This document shows, one piece after another, positions 36,501-50,900 of a stretch of 64,000 nucleotides of DNA. Origin of the DNA: Setaria digitata (Eukaryota; Nematoda; Chromadorea; Rhabditida; Setariidae); the NCBI GenBank assembly GCA_003640385.1, contig RCAB01000079.1:1-64000 (forward strand). The letters run 5' to 3'. The notes beneath the pieces are model-generated. The model saw nothing but the letters and a program-made list of their open reading frames with translations, did no database searches and was not told where the DNA came from. A program made the translations under genes and the position numbers. Within the stretch, counting starts at the first letter, position 1; each line of letters opens with the position of its first letter.

Positions 36501-39500
36501 TTAATTTGCAGAAGAAAAGATTGAATTAGTTTAGAGGTAATAAGATTGAGGCAATCTAATGAATTTGACATTTTAAAAATAATTATGCTCATCAATTTAG
36601 AATCACCCAAAAAATCTATTGGCTCACAACAATATCATTTGGTACTGTAATAATCAATTGTAAATTTAAAATCGAAAAGATTTCTATTTTTTTGCTGAAA
36701 ATAATCGGTTTTTTCTACCGAAAAAGATAAGAAGAACTACACTCTGCCAAATTTAATATTAATGCATGATATAATCAAATTTATCAAAGAAATTCTTCTT
36801 ATATATCATTTATACTTATATATTCGTCAGTTTCTGGTGACTGACTTCTTATGATGTTATATTTTTCAAAATCATTAACAACTTCCATTAACTAACCATA
36901 ATTACCTTATTTGCAACCACTAATTAGCTTATTAATAAAAAATTTCAAATGATATTTATTATCAGTATCTATTTCTTAATGACACTGATAGGGAAAGTTA
37001 AGCAGCGGGCAATATAATAAGTGATGAAGAGCACAGAAAATGCGTAAAAAATAAAGCACTATATATCACTGTATCATAGATGATAGGAATGACTGAGTGA
37101 TTATATAAATATAAAAATGTTTACAAAAACAAAAGGATGCATACAAATAATAATGAATTTATACGTGGCATAGAGAATGGAAGCAAATATAAGCAAACCT
37201 TTTAAAAAAAAAAAGTGGTTTAAAACTGGAAAAATGATGGAGCAAGTATCGCGAGTGGTAATGATTTGATAAGTGATAAAATAATTCGAAACAAAAGGAA
37301 CAAAAATATAATAGAGAGATTTCAAGGGAAAAAGTTTCTTTTAAATGTTCAAAGATCTACTGACTTCTTTCGTTTTTTTCGAGAGAGAGAAAGAATTTTG
37401 ATTGCTGATAAGGAAGCGTTTCAAACAGTTTTGTGCGATTTCTTTGCATGATACCATTCTTTCTCATTAATCCTCCCCTTATTCTTCTGATTAGAACAAA
37501 TTTTTTGTGAATTAAATTTCTTTATAATTGAAATAAAAGCTTTTTTTTAAGTTTTAATTATAATTCCACCTGTGCTTTTGATGGTTTATGCTATATGAAA
37601 TTAATTATAAAATCAAGTGACCAAATTTAAGTTTTATTTTTTAATATTAGAATATATCTATCAGAGATATAAGTCAATATAATGATGAGTTAGTAATATG
37701 AACGTTACGTTATATTTAAAGTAGTGATTAAATAATTTTTGGGATAAACGAAATCATTTCTAAAATTTAACTGTAGGATTAATAAATTATATATGAATCA
37801 GTTGAAAATGAATTTCTCTAATCTGATAGATTCATATAAAAAGATAAAAATCTGATAAAAATGGGCTGATAAGGAGTTGCAACAAAAAGTAACCATTTAT
37901 TGGATTTAAAAGTTCTCATTCGAAATAATATTAAAAATAAAAGAAGCAATTCTGATTTGAATGATAATGATAAATGTTGTTGATAGTTTAGTGTCAGGAT
38001 GACGCTTTTGTTTGAGTACTGGAGAGAAAAAAAAATGAAGAAGGGAAAAGTAATAGACAACATTTAAATTTCTTCTATCAAGTGGTTCCGCTACCTAAAG
38101 TGCTGATGAAATTGAGCAGAAAGTATGAAAAAGTAAAACGTTTTTTCTTCTTTCTGTCTTAAAGTATCTCGTAATTTGTTTTTTCTTTTCTAGAAAAGAA
38201 GGCAATGAAAAAGTTTGAACTAATGAGAAGGAAAGTTTAGATAAATTTTTTCATTTAGTTAGTGTTGATCACAGACTGAAGTGGTAAGGTCACGTTGACT
38301 AAATTAACAAATCAATGGAGGAGGAAAATATTAGAGCATTTTCCAAAATAGCGAAAAGTTTGAATTTAATTGAATATGCGCATTTTAAGTTCATGAATAT
38401 CATTTTATTCTCAAATTGTGTAGCACTGAATTATCGAACATCTTCAAATGCTATAGCAGGAGAAAAAGTAAGATTGGCAGGTGAATTTTCCATCATAGAT
38501 TCGAGAATGACAAGGAAGCGGCCATTATTCTTCCAATTTAAAAATTGTAATTAAGAATGGAGGACAAAATTATAGCTTTATTAAAAAGTTTTATTATATT
38601 TTTATTCATAGTTTTAATAATGTTATAGCAATTATTACTGCTAATATTATTGGAATATTTGATAAATTTGATTGACCAAAAGAATAAATTTTATCGTAAA
38701 CAGCGAGAATTTAAAGTAAACAAAATAATTTGTTAGCCTCTCGAGATTTAGGCAAAAAAAAAAAATTGGTGTCATTTCGATCACATAGCATATTATGAGA
38801 GGGGAGTAGGAGAAAAGAAGAAGTCTCATTGAATGAATGAGAATTAGACAGAATTAGGCAATTATTGGGCCTAGTGAGGTTTGGAAGATGTCAGATCTTG
38901 AGTGAGTGAAAAAAAAAGCGAATTTCTCATCGCTGTACCCTCCCGTCTATTTCATTTGGTTTAAATTGAAGTTGGCAACAAATTTTTGGGAATGCAAGCA
39001 AGCAGGAAAAGACTTAGCCCAGTCTATGTTATTTGCTTCCGTTAGACTAGCTTTAACCCCCCCCCCCCCCCCCCCCCAAGTTGCCTTTCCTGCCTGTTCG
39101 CTCTGGCTTCCCTGGCCCGCGGGCTTCTCCTCCATTAAATTGAATAAATATTTTCTTATACCTTTTTCAGTATGCACAATTTCGCTTTTCCATTTCAGTT
39201 TTTTATTGATTCCATTTCATAAATTTTCATATCTGCCCAGTCATTTATTAAATTAAGCTTCGTCTCTTTCATAATTTTAATAATGTCCAGAACTTCACTT
39301 CTAAATAAAATTTTCTTGTTTGCGATTTAAAGAACGCTTTCAACACTGTTATGCATGGACTCTCTTACTTACATCATTACCATGGATGGATGACATGTGT
39401 AGGAATTTATAATCTGCTCTAGATTTTAAATTACAAACTTCAAATGACATCATCGGAAGAAAGGGAAAGCAGAAGAGGGAAGATTAAATTGTATTGGACT

Positions 39501-41749
39501 GAGGAAGTGAATAGCGTCATACTTTCCCTTTTTGCTAGTTAGCTTAATTTTCTCCTTCAGCAAATCATATAAGTTCATCTAGTAAGTAGAAAAAATTTGG
39601 GTCAAGTGAGAAATGCTTGCCATACAGCGTATTGCACTGAGATTATTGGGAATGTTATTAATTAGCTTACATAGAATGTTCGCTCGAGTCATTTGGGGAA
39701 TTTGCCGAGAGGAATGATGTCAGTATGATTATGGAGTATTGAAATTCTATGAAATGCCGTCAAATATGTCATGGAAATACTGAAATCCAATTTCAGCAAA
39801 GTCTTCTAATGATCCAAAGGCACTGTGAAATATGAAATGTGCTCGAAAATTCATCGAGATGATGCTTGAATGCCTTTTTGAAGAAATACTACAAGATTAA
39901 TAAAAGAGCCAACAAAGTATTGTAAAATACTAATGTAATATTACCTCTTCTTCCTCCTTTTACTTCTTAGTGACATCAAAGATGACATTGCTGAAATATT
40001 AATTAATTTGTATTTAAAAAGCTGGAATTATTTCGAAATCAATTACGGCCTGTCTTGCTGTAAATGCATACTCATTTCAAAATAGGAAAAGGATATATAT
40101 TGGCATAATTGTGTGAAGCAATGCAATAATATAAATGAGATAGATGGCTTTCTGTTCTGAGTGTAAATTAATTTACATTAAGTCCTCATTCCATAACAGA
40201 TCACCACTGTAAATTGTTTGGCTGGCCTTTCTTCCTATCATTGCTTTAAAAATAATTAAAATAAAGTTCATCTAAGCTTCAAAAAGTTAACAAATTTCTT
40301 TTTAAATTTTTGGTGAAATTGAAATTATAATCAAATCATTATAAACCGAATGTTGCGACAATTTTACAATCGATTTGAAATTTCATTTTCAATCACTGCT
40401 ACATATTATTTGCTCCATACGTTATGATTCGACACCTCCACAAAAAACCAAAAAAATCAAGAACAATGCATAATTCATTTATTGAAATGACTAATTCATG
40501 TTGATAACAAATAACTAATTTCACAACAGTAATTTGCTAAGTTTTCAAAATTTTTGAAAATAATCCCAAAATGTGGGAAAAAAGTTTTTCAACCAATTTT
40601 CACTCGATGAAAAGATGATGGCAGAAAAAAATATTGTTCAGTTCCAGTTCCTATTGAATATGATGTTCAAATACGTCATCGGAGAAACTAATGCTCAAAA
40701 TAAAGTCAAAATTGCTTCAAAAAAGAAAAATAGCGTTTTCAAGCTGATTACTAAAAATATAAGAAGGAAAAAAGTTTCATACATTTTGCTGCTATGAATA
40801 AATTCTTACAGACATTAGGCAAAGTAAAAATAGCACAAATTGATTACTTCAAGATTTTGTTAAATTTCATCGTTTCTAAAAGAGGAAATTTCATCGACCA
40901 GTGATGTATTTGAAGAAACTAAAAGCAAAATTTTGCAGTTTGGATATGACAGTGAATTAAACAAGATGAAATGAAACACGCTGTTGGAGTTTTCAAAATT
41001 CTTTCGGGAAATAAAATAAAATCATTTTCATTGAATCGCTTGTTGCCGCATTTTTCTTTTTAAATGAAAGTACTTGAAATTAAATTATTGGTTCAGCTTA
41101 TTGCTAATATATTAAATAATTTAAACCTAATAAATGAATGACGAGTACGGAAGTGTCGCGTAAAATCGCTGTCGTATGAAACATTTGTCGTGTGTCAAAG
41201 GATAAGCATTATCGTTTCTGAGATTTTAAAAGCTGTCATCCTGTATGAAATCATTTGTTCCTGACCGTACACTGATAAGACAAATGTTTCATTGTGGATT
41301 GATAAGTTGTATTAAGCAACAAATATGGATTTTATCATATTTGAACTAGTGGATTAAAATTGATTTAGTACTCAATTTCAGTGCGGTATGCATTATGAGA
41401 AATGAACGGATGGAACATATCAGATATGTTCTGGAGATAACATTCTGAGAATTCCTGATGAAGAGCTTCATGCCACAAAACAGAACATCAGCAATGGCGT
41501 AAATAAATGCTCTGAATTAGTCAGTTTGAAGTAGCGATGGCTTATCTTCAGGCCCCTCGCACTGACATAANCTCAGCTGTCACACTGACATAACAGAAGT
41601 TCTCTTCGTTACTTTGCCATTCACTTTGGACTCAAATAAGGAAATTATGCCAATTTCCCTCTTCTGCTTGTCTAAAATTTAACACTGCCAGCAAAGAGAC
41701 AGAAAAAGCCTTTGAAGACGTATGATATTGCCAAATTTACTTGCTAATG
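24556..41749. other. gene-poor AT-rich stretch
   Basis: Seventeen kilobases contain no exon chain that I could support. Small ORFs (33846-34100 plus, 38315-38554 plus, 40573-40797 plus) have mixed composition but no motif, signal peptide or phase-matching partner. Long A/T runs and (ATC)-type triplet patches (about 30060-30130, 34750-34830) are frequent. No tRNA was recognised. Confidence 0.55.
39057..39077 (+). repeat. C21 homopolymer tract
   Basis: Twenty-one consecutive C follow ctttaa and precede a GC-rich patch (to about 39131, including ggcccgcgggc). Such tracts are rare in this AT-rich sequence. On the minus strand it is an uninterrupted G-run that can form a quadruplex. Length may be uncertain. 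Confidence 0.85.
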
Positions 41750-41802
41750 CATACCAATAAAACAGCCCAAAAGTCGCAATTTCTTCGCACCAACCAATTA
41801 TA
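41540..41802 (-). mobile_element. remnant of a mariner-type element with one terminal repeat
   Basis: 41750-41802 is identical to window positions 1-53 and has a mariner-like terminal sequence. Reading inward on the minus strand, a frame at about 41685-41590 gives KREIGIISLFESKVNGK. That faintly resembles the N-terminal helix-turn-helix region of mariner transposases. It meets a stop, and no opposite terminal repeat was found to the left. An N at 41571 sits between two copies of cactgacataa. I read it as a truncated, inactive copy; the transposase similarity is weak. Confidence 0.5.
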
Positions 41803-44800
41803 CACCTGCATTTAATTATTTCTATTTCACATTAACATTAACTGCAATAAGAAGCTGAGAAGTTTGTTAAATACGGACAACTTTTTCTTTGTTTTGAAAT
41901 TCAAAATTGTTTCGAATTCTCCGTGCCTGAATCTCACCACTGGATTCACTGTCGTCTCAATCTACGCCGATTCTCATACACGTCATTTTAAATCATCATT
42001 TTAGCGTTCGTTTTCATGCACTGACTGAATGAGGTACACAATGGGAAAACATCAAACATCGTCCTCTTCAGTGCTGAATATTATAAAGAACGATCATTCA
42101 TAATTGTTCAATCACAGTTGAAGGGAAAACGAATAATTTCTCTTTTATTTTAATGTCATTTCCCAAATTAAATGGTGCATAGATGCTCAGATCGTCCACC
42201 ACCTTACAGAACAGTAGTCTGAAGTTAACTCATAATTGAAACGATTGCTAAAATTTTAAAGTCAAAGCAGTCGAAGTATGAATTTAATTCCACCTTTTTC
42301 AATAAAGAACAGCGAATCATCAAGTAAACAAATTTCTTTCAATACACGCCTCAAAAGTCAGACTTTCTTTGTTTGCTTTTTAAAAAAAAATAGAAAACGC
42401 AATTTTTTTGCATAGTATTATTTCCGTAGTCTCAGGTCAAATCTTCAATAAAATTCGAATTGCTTTGAATAAAGAAAGAAAAAAGGTAATAGAATTTGGA
42501 AAATGTCATTTTATTTCAATAAGATGGATTTTGTTTGAAAATATTAATTAAAATCTTCAATATGCTATTAAAATCAGAATTTTATCAATTACAACACTAA
42601 AATGAATTATAAAGACCAGGAAGTTTCGAAATCTCTCCAAATTTCCATTCATTTATTCAAATGTCTGAAGGAAAACTTGTTTACGCTGATGAAGCAAAGA
42701 TAATCTTAATCACTTCATCAAAATTTTTTATATCTTAATAAAATTTCTACCGGCTTCATTTAAATAAAGCATGAAAGTTAAAATTATTAGAAATCCGTAG
42801 ATTTTAAACCCATCTTACATTATACAATCTTTTTTAAATTTGTATTTTTGTTTTAACTCAAAGATTGTATTTGAAACATAAATAAATTGGTAATTAATGT
42901 TGTTGTCACCATGAGAGATTTCTACTTATCTGTAGCTTGTGCTTTCATTTGCTTAATTAATTTCAGGTTTTAGTTTTATTTAATTCAACCTTTTGTTCTA
43001 TTTTCTTCTCTCAATAATCGTCAGTTAGGTTTCCATCAATTACAGTAGAGAATTATTATAAATCATAATCAGTAGTCCAAATATCCATAACTTTTAAAAG
43101 TATCGATTAAGTAATTGCTCTAGCAAGAGATATTAATTAAAAATAACTATACTTAAGAATCAATAACTATATTTTGCAGCATTTCATTTGCGAACGTTTT
43201 TGCATCAGACTTAAAACTTCTGCGTTTCTGAATATCTAGAAATTGAAATTAAATTAATTTATAAAGACAGAATTGTGCTTATTAACTTTTGTTTCTATTG
43301 TAGAATTCACTTTTAAAATTTCCAATTTAGTTAGTTCTTTCGCATTTTTTTTCTTTTTTTTTAAGTCTGATAACATATTCAATAACAGCAATTTAAATAA
43401 TCATTTATTCTAAACGACTGACAGTGAATTATCAGTTATAACATTACTAATTATTCACATCGGTTTAAAAAAAATATTTAATTTTGCAAATAGCAAAGGA
43501 AAAAATAAATAAATACATCACTTTTTAGATTGAAAAAGCAGCGAAGAGTGGAAAAGATTTATAATAAGGGCAAAAATTAAATAATTTGTAATCAAAATAA
43601 CAAATGGGTCTGACTCTGACTGTTTTTAAATAATATTTTCATCCGTAAAATATTAAATAAATTTTTAGAAAATTAGCTATACTTGTAGAAGAAAATTTTT
43701 TGAAATAGAAAAGCTAAAAAGAGAAACGACAGAAGCATTTTGAGCGTTTCAGTGAAAGATGATAAATAGTTAGTTAATCGCCATAATTACTGATTAAGTT
43801 GTACTCAGAAACGAATTAAATTAAAACTGACAGACATTTCAAGACAGGTAGAGAAACGAGTGAGAAACGTGGCGAAAACTCCAGATGGTACCGCGGAAGA
43901 AATATTTTCGTCTCCCGGAAAAAACATTATTCATTTATTTGCAAGAAAAAAAATTTAAATACGAATTTGGAAAAAATTTAAAAATGAATTTTAATTATAA
44001 AGCATTTTCAGATTGCAAAAAGTTTCAAAATATAGCTTCGCATTCTTTACTAATCCACCGTTTCACATTTGTGCTTGCTCAAGCAATAATATTAATGTTT
44101 AGTATTTAAATGTTCAAGACATTTAAGCAACTTCAAATTTGCTTTTTTTTCTTAGATAAAAGAAGCAAAAGTAGTTGTGAAGGATTGGAAAAATTTTACT
44201 GAAGAAAAATTTTAAAAAGAGAAAAACAGAAACCTTCGGATAATAACTAAGATATCGAAATAATTCTGGAGGAAAAGTTTTTGCTGATACTACAAATGAA
44301 AGATTCTTTCTCAGCTTCACAGCAACCTTTGATTTAAACGATAATTGAAATAATGTTGGAAGTGAGCTACACAAGCTATACAGCAAAGAATTGAACATGT
44401 GGAAGTGTCCCCACAAAGGAGGACATAACAACTAAACATATCGCTTGGTGACATTCATCCGGGAACAACAAGAATGTACCCGACGAAAGTGCTGATACGT
44501 TAGGAAAGGAAACTGAAAGAAATTATTTGTGGTTAGAAATTCTCCACAACAATTTCCTATTTTCTATTGCGTCACAACGTGTGGTTCCCTAAAAAAAAGA
44601 CAAAAAAGTTTTACTGTAGATTTGTGAAAGTGTTGTACCGTATCTTCAGACCAAATTCTACTGCCACTGACAATTTGGAATAAATTTAAGTCTTTTTTTA
44701 AGTTTAATAGTAGGGGAAGTACTCAAGCTCAAGCTTGTCATTTAAGACATCTCATATTACAGTATTACTTAGCATGATGCCTACATTTCGAATGATTAAT

Positions 44801-44945
44801 TAAGGCACATATAAAGACAAATGTAGCTTAAATACATATAAACAGTTGCCTACATAATTCATAAACATGAAGAAACAAAATGCGAGTGTTAGCATCGAAA
44901 AATCAGAAACTGATAATATTAAACGAAATTAAAAGAAATAAGCAT
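41803..44945. other. intergenic, no gene seen
   Basis: AT-rich sequence downstream of the Crumbs-like gene. The small ORFs at 43885-44109 (plus) and 44123-44431 (minus) have no recognisable features. Confidence 0.55.
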
Positions 44946-47900
44946 TCATATAAGTCGTTCTTCCTTGGTAACGGTAGCCATAGGCATTGAATAGCTGCTT
45001 GATAGGACACTTTCTTCGCGTGCAGGATTATATTTTCCGTGAAGTTTACGTGATCGACGTATGTATCGCAAGACCAGCGTAATGCATGCACTTGCTAGCA
45101 CCAGAAATGCTAAAATGTCATTTGTATTGCAAGACTGGAATTTAAAAGAAAATTTTTATCCTTTATTTACAACTCATAAGAAAAATTGGGAAGGAGGAAA
45201 TTTTTACTGTTTAATAATGAATATGAACTTAAGTCATATCATAATTTTCAACTGTTCCATTTCATAGTTCGGCAATGAGCCAAAAATCACTGGATTAAAA
45301 TTAAATTTAAACTACCAAATATAATAGTTAAAGCAATTGTCCAAGATGAAGCATCGCCTCTCGCAGTATCCTCACTATTACTGATAGCACCGTCTGAACG
45401 ATGGCTAAATTCCGGAGTTTCTGTCGTTGTCGGAAGACCAACTGTTAACTTTACAAACTTCACTTCATCTTCATCGAAAGTCAAAGTCTGTCCCAATTCT
45501 GCAGTAAAATCATTCACATCCGTTGTTGTCGTCTGCAATATTTCAAGAAAACTATCTTAAAATTATATTTTTATTGCGATTATTTTAAAATTCCAGCCCA
45601 TTTTTTCGGGCAAAACCATTCAAATAAATTTTGAAATTTCTTAAGCAACTTGAAAATTTATCAAAGTAAAAGGTGAACGCAATAAAAACTCTAAATTTAG
45701 ACAAATGAATTGAAGTGAAAACTTTAGATCATGCTTATTTTTTATAAATTTGCGAAGGAAAACCTTTTTAACTGTAAGTTGGACTTATTCAAGTCTGCTT
45801 AAAATTCCAAAAATTACCCATTCAGTTTCTTCGGCAGGTTTTGTGAAACTGTGCAACCAATCCCAGCCCTCATCTTCCGTTTCCTGATTGTTCAGTGGTG
45901 GAATGAAGCTTGTTGTAGATGACATTGAGTGATCCGTGTGACTAGGTGATATAGCAAACAACGTTGATTCCTGCTCTTTTGACACATTTGATGTGAAGTG
46001 ATCAATTTGAAGCATACCGTTTCGATCAATAACTCCCGTTGTCAACACCAGAACATCTGGCATGACAGTTATGGATTCGAGGAAGGAAGCGGATGGAGTG
46101 GTTGAGGTATTACTGGCATTCACTTTTGGCACCGATGGACTAGTGGGAAATTCTTCACCTGACAATATAGTTAATGGTGTGACAGTTGAATTTTCCGATA
46201 GCTGGCCTGAAATTTTTCCGGCTGGACTGTTAGTTGCATGGATTGGACTAATAGAACTAGTAAAATCCATAGATTCCGACTGCCCTGGTAATGCGATAGA
46301 TGTTATTGTCGTTATTTCTGGTTTTGAAGATTCAGCGAATTCTGGTGTCATGTTAAAAAGATGATGGAGTCGAAAAGGAGATTTTGGAGTCATTAAAGGA
46401 GGTGCCACTGCCGTCGAAAAGTTTGAAATACGATCTACGCTATCGAATGAAGATGGCACTGATTGTGCCGGAACCGTTGGCATCGATTCCGATAATAATG
46501 ACGTAGATCTGGAAAATAAGAAAATGAAACAGCATAATGTATTAAATTTCTCTCTCAGTCGATGATTTTAGGTGTGGACGTGGGAAATACCACGAAAGGG
46601 CAAGACCGACGATTGTTAATTTGCATAGAATGTTGAAGTGTTGAAGAATTTGAATGAAAAATAAAGATGACTTATCTCCCTGATAAATCAAACCTGTTTA
46701 AGGAAGATGATATTTCCACTGCGGACTGATCATGTTGATGGATACTTGAATCAGAATTGATGAAAGATGATGCCACCGTTGTTGTACTCATCACAGATGG
46801 CATTATAAATGGATTTGGAAAAAGATTCGAAAAATGTGGATGATTCTGAAGCAATGGAACGCCATGAGTTGGTCGAATTTCTTCTGACGTCTCCAGAAGT
46901 AATCCGGAAGTTGCAAGAGCAGGATGTGTACTGTTCATTGTTGTTGTAGTCGGCAGTGGAATAAGAGTTTTTCTCGGTAGCTCTTTGCAATTAGTCCATT
47001 CTGCAGAGTAATATTTCTGATAAAATGATATTTAAAAATAAAAAGAAATTCATAAGAAGCATGAGGTAACTTATTAGGCTTTGGAGATATCAAGGAGAAA
47101 ACACCCTTTTGATGGTTTGGCAAATGGATTTTATCCTTCTCCTTCTTTCTAATAATACAACAAAAACTAACCGGATCGCTCATTCAAGCATAAACATTTG
47201 AATGTCGCATTAACAGGAACTGGAGAAATTAATGCGAAATTATCAGAATCTAATTGACATCTAGCATCATTATCATATTCAGTGCAAATTTCATCGCTGA
47301 AAATATGACTTAATATATTAATATCAGGATTTAGTATCAAGAATATAATTGCGACACGATAGCAATCCTTCAAAGTATTCGAGTATTTGAGTAATTTCTT
47401 AAAGGATCTTAATTCAAAGATCGGGATTCTCTTTCATTATCTTCCTCCCATCTTTTTTTCATCAAAATTGCCAGTTATTTCCTTTCCTTTTTTTGGTGCA
47501 TTCTCTTATCTAATCTTCTGACTTTAATCTATTTTAAAATTCATGAAATACAAACTTGTTAATGCATGTATCAATGATGTTGCAGTTAATACCAAAAGTA
47601 CCAGTTGGACACCGGCAAACCGGAGCACCACCGGTTAGCTCACAAATACCACCTTGTTCGCATTTCGGATTGCAAATGATCTGCAACATTCAAGGTGATA
47701 ATCTCATTTTTTTAATCACTCATACTCGCTGTATTAATTTCTCAATAAATAGTCTTTCGCAGGTATGAAAAACTCTTAGGTCGTCTAGAATGAGTTCCGG
47801 AACATACAATATACTGCTGTTTTATACAATCTTATATATATTTAACAGCTTTTGAAAATTAATTAGCATCTTTAGAATGAAGGAAAAGTTATGTCGTACA

Positions 47901-50900
47901 TAACTTATTAATAAATACTGATTTAATTAAGCCAGTCAAAACGTTAATAGAGAAAAAAGAACCATAAATATTGATCGACTGAAAATTGTATAAATGAAAT
48001 GCAAACCTCTTCACAGAATGTCCCGGTAGTACCTGATCGACACTGACAATACGGTACATTACCGGTTATTCGGCAAATACCGCCGTGAAGGCATCTCACA
48101 TTACTACATAAATTTATTTCACATTGTGTGCCAAAAAATCCTTCCGGACACATACAAATAGCCTAAAATTAAGGAAACAAGACAATGTTGTGTAATAATT
48201 TAAATGAATTAATTTAAATACCAATGAACTTTGGACAATTTGACTTCCTAAAAACTAATACTATAAAATATAATGATTCAATTAATGTTTCAGAATAATT
48301 TTGTTCTTAGAATGATTTTTTGATTCGCAAACCACACTAATCAATTAATCTTATTAGCTTGCCAGTAATAATTAGGTGTAATAATAAATAAATTGAATAA
48401 ATAGAAAACTTCAAATTTACCGTTCCATCGTTTCTAATAGAGCAAGTGCCATTATTTTGACATTGAATACTAGCACAAGCTTGTGCTTGTGGTGATAGTG
48501 ATGACGATAATGGGTCATAAGTTGTTATCAGTAATTCTTCTACAATGGATGCAAGTGATTCACTATTTCCATGATTATCATCGAATGGATTTATCATTTT
48601 TGTGGTTGTTCCTGGTGCTGTGGCATTATCAGTAATGGCAGCAGAAGTACGATCAGTATTAGTAGCGGTTATAGGTGTAATTAATGTTGCTACTGTTGTC
48701 TGTGGCATTATCTTAGTAACAATTTCGAAGAGTCTTGAATTACTGGTATTCTTCGGTATGCTAAGTGATAAATCATGTGAAATGGGTAAGCTCCCGTCAG
48801 ACGAAGTAATCCTCGGATTAACAAAGTGAAATGGTGCGATATTGCTTCGGATATGAGCTGAAATTACTAATTTATCTAAAATTTTGGAAAAGAATTTTTT
48901 TTTTGTGAATTAACTTATATAGTTGAAGAAAAAAGTTCCTTCGAACCGTTTTTTTTTATAAAAAAAAACTTCAAAATTTAAAAATTTTGTCTGTTTTTTT
49001 GTTTTTCAAATTCATCTTTCTATTTTAAATGGTGTATCATTTATTTACTTTTCTTTTTTCCTTAAAAATATCTGGAAATGATTAGTTTTGATGCTCGAAA
49101 AACGACACTCATTCAAAAAACGAATTCAAGTGATGAGCGAAATTTGAAATAACTGTAATCGATTGCGGAACATTTTCAAGGCAAAAAAAAAAATTTCAAA
49201 TAACTACTCAGTCCCATTTAGAGTTTAATGAACTTGGAAAATGAATTCCCAAAAAAGTGCATGTAACTAAAGTTATAAAAAAAAGTGCTAACACTTCTCC
49301 ACAAAATAAATAAAGATAAAACAATGGCTAGGTGGTGAACTAATTTAGTAAGGAAAAAAGTGGAAGTTAAATTTACATTTCAGAACTGATTGCTTATCAC
49401 TGATAATACTAGAACTGCTTTCTATCGTTGGCAGTGGGCAGTTACATTCCAAGGACATTCCTTGGAAAAAATTGCGTTTTAAACTTGGCGGACAACCTTC
49501 CATTTTTTCGTTTTGCACAATCATATCACGAAAACATTTTGGCCCTTGCTCTGCAAAAAATAAAACTTTCTTTTTTTTACTTTCTGATTGCTTATTCACT
49601 TTCAATCAAAACATTTATTGCAAAATTTATTTTTTTCACGATCTTTTGAATATTATTTCCATTTCATTTCTCCACTTTCGCAACTTCTAATTATATTTTC
49701 AAGAAAAAATAACAAAAATTGTTGGGAAAATTTTCAAAATATTACATTAATTTAATTATCAACAAGCATCACATAAATTTAATACTGTCGACTTCTATTC
49801 GTTTTTTTAAAAAAAATTATTATTTCATTTTAAAATCGCCATTATTTAAAATTTCAAAATTTGTTAATCGACGTGTAACATCACGAAGTGAACTTTTGAA
49901 CTTTGCCCTAAAATTATCTCTTTCTTTTTCATTTCGATCTTCAGAACAAGAAAATAAATTTTTTTATTTTTAAATAAAATAAAAAGGGAAAAGAAAATCA
50001 TACGGGCAAGAATACGCAGTGAAAATGTTCGTGGTAAAATGCTGGAAGGAAAATGAATTTTTGAAACTTTTGTTTCGCTATCGGTAATATTACAAATTAA
50101 TGATTCTTCCGTAAGTGTCCAAAAAAATCGGCGCCACTTATTATCTGTAAAAAGAAGCAAATTTTTTCATTTATTTCTGTTCTTGGAATTCTTTTTATTA
50201 ATCAGATCAAATTAACATTATTTAGTCTACTTAATTAATTCTTTTTGCATTAAATTTATTATGACAAATTAAACGTAAACAACTATGATCCAGTTTTTCT
50301 GTTTCGTAATTTGGTGTAAACAAAACAAAAAGAGATGAACATGAATTTATTTCTTTTTCATATTTCAGTGATATGAAGCAAGAACTTTCATCATCCATCA
50401 ATTAAATATTCTTAAATTTGATATGAATTGATAAAAAAAACGAAATTTACAAACCTCGTGGGCCAAATGATGCGCAATTACCAAGATGATTACCATTTGA
50501 GCTGTCAACAACAATCAACAAATTGCTCATTGGTGATTGCGTCGACCTAAATTTTTTCGTTTTCTTTTTTTCTTTAGACAAGAAATTTTGTAATTTTTTT
50601 TCTTTTTTTAAGTCACACTATGAATGGCATGAGAGAAGGAAGGGGAAAAGTAATTTGGAATTGCAATTTAAATTTTGCCATAATTTGATTGTTGAATGAA
50701 TGGACCCTAAAATTGAAAGGAATGGAAGATGAAATAAATTAGCAAATCACATTAAATTTAGAAACTTGTACACAAAAAATTAAAATAACCCTACTTTCAA
50801 TTGATGTCTATTAGCAATTTCATTTTTCAAGAATTAGTAATAAAAAAATCTGACGTGAACTGCACGCTATCATTGGAAGTGATAACTTTGATAAGAATGC

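Noticed and set aside
46062..46364. Plus-strand ORF of 100 codons
   Set aside because: It is antisense to the Ser/Thr-rich exon 11 of the Crumbs-like gene; codon bias of that exon keeps the reverse frame open.
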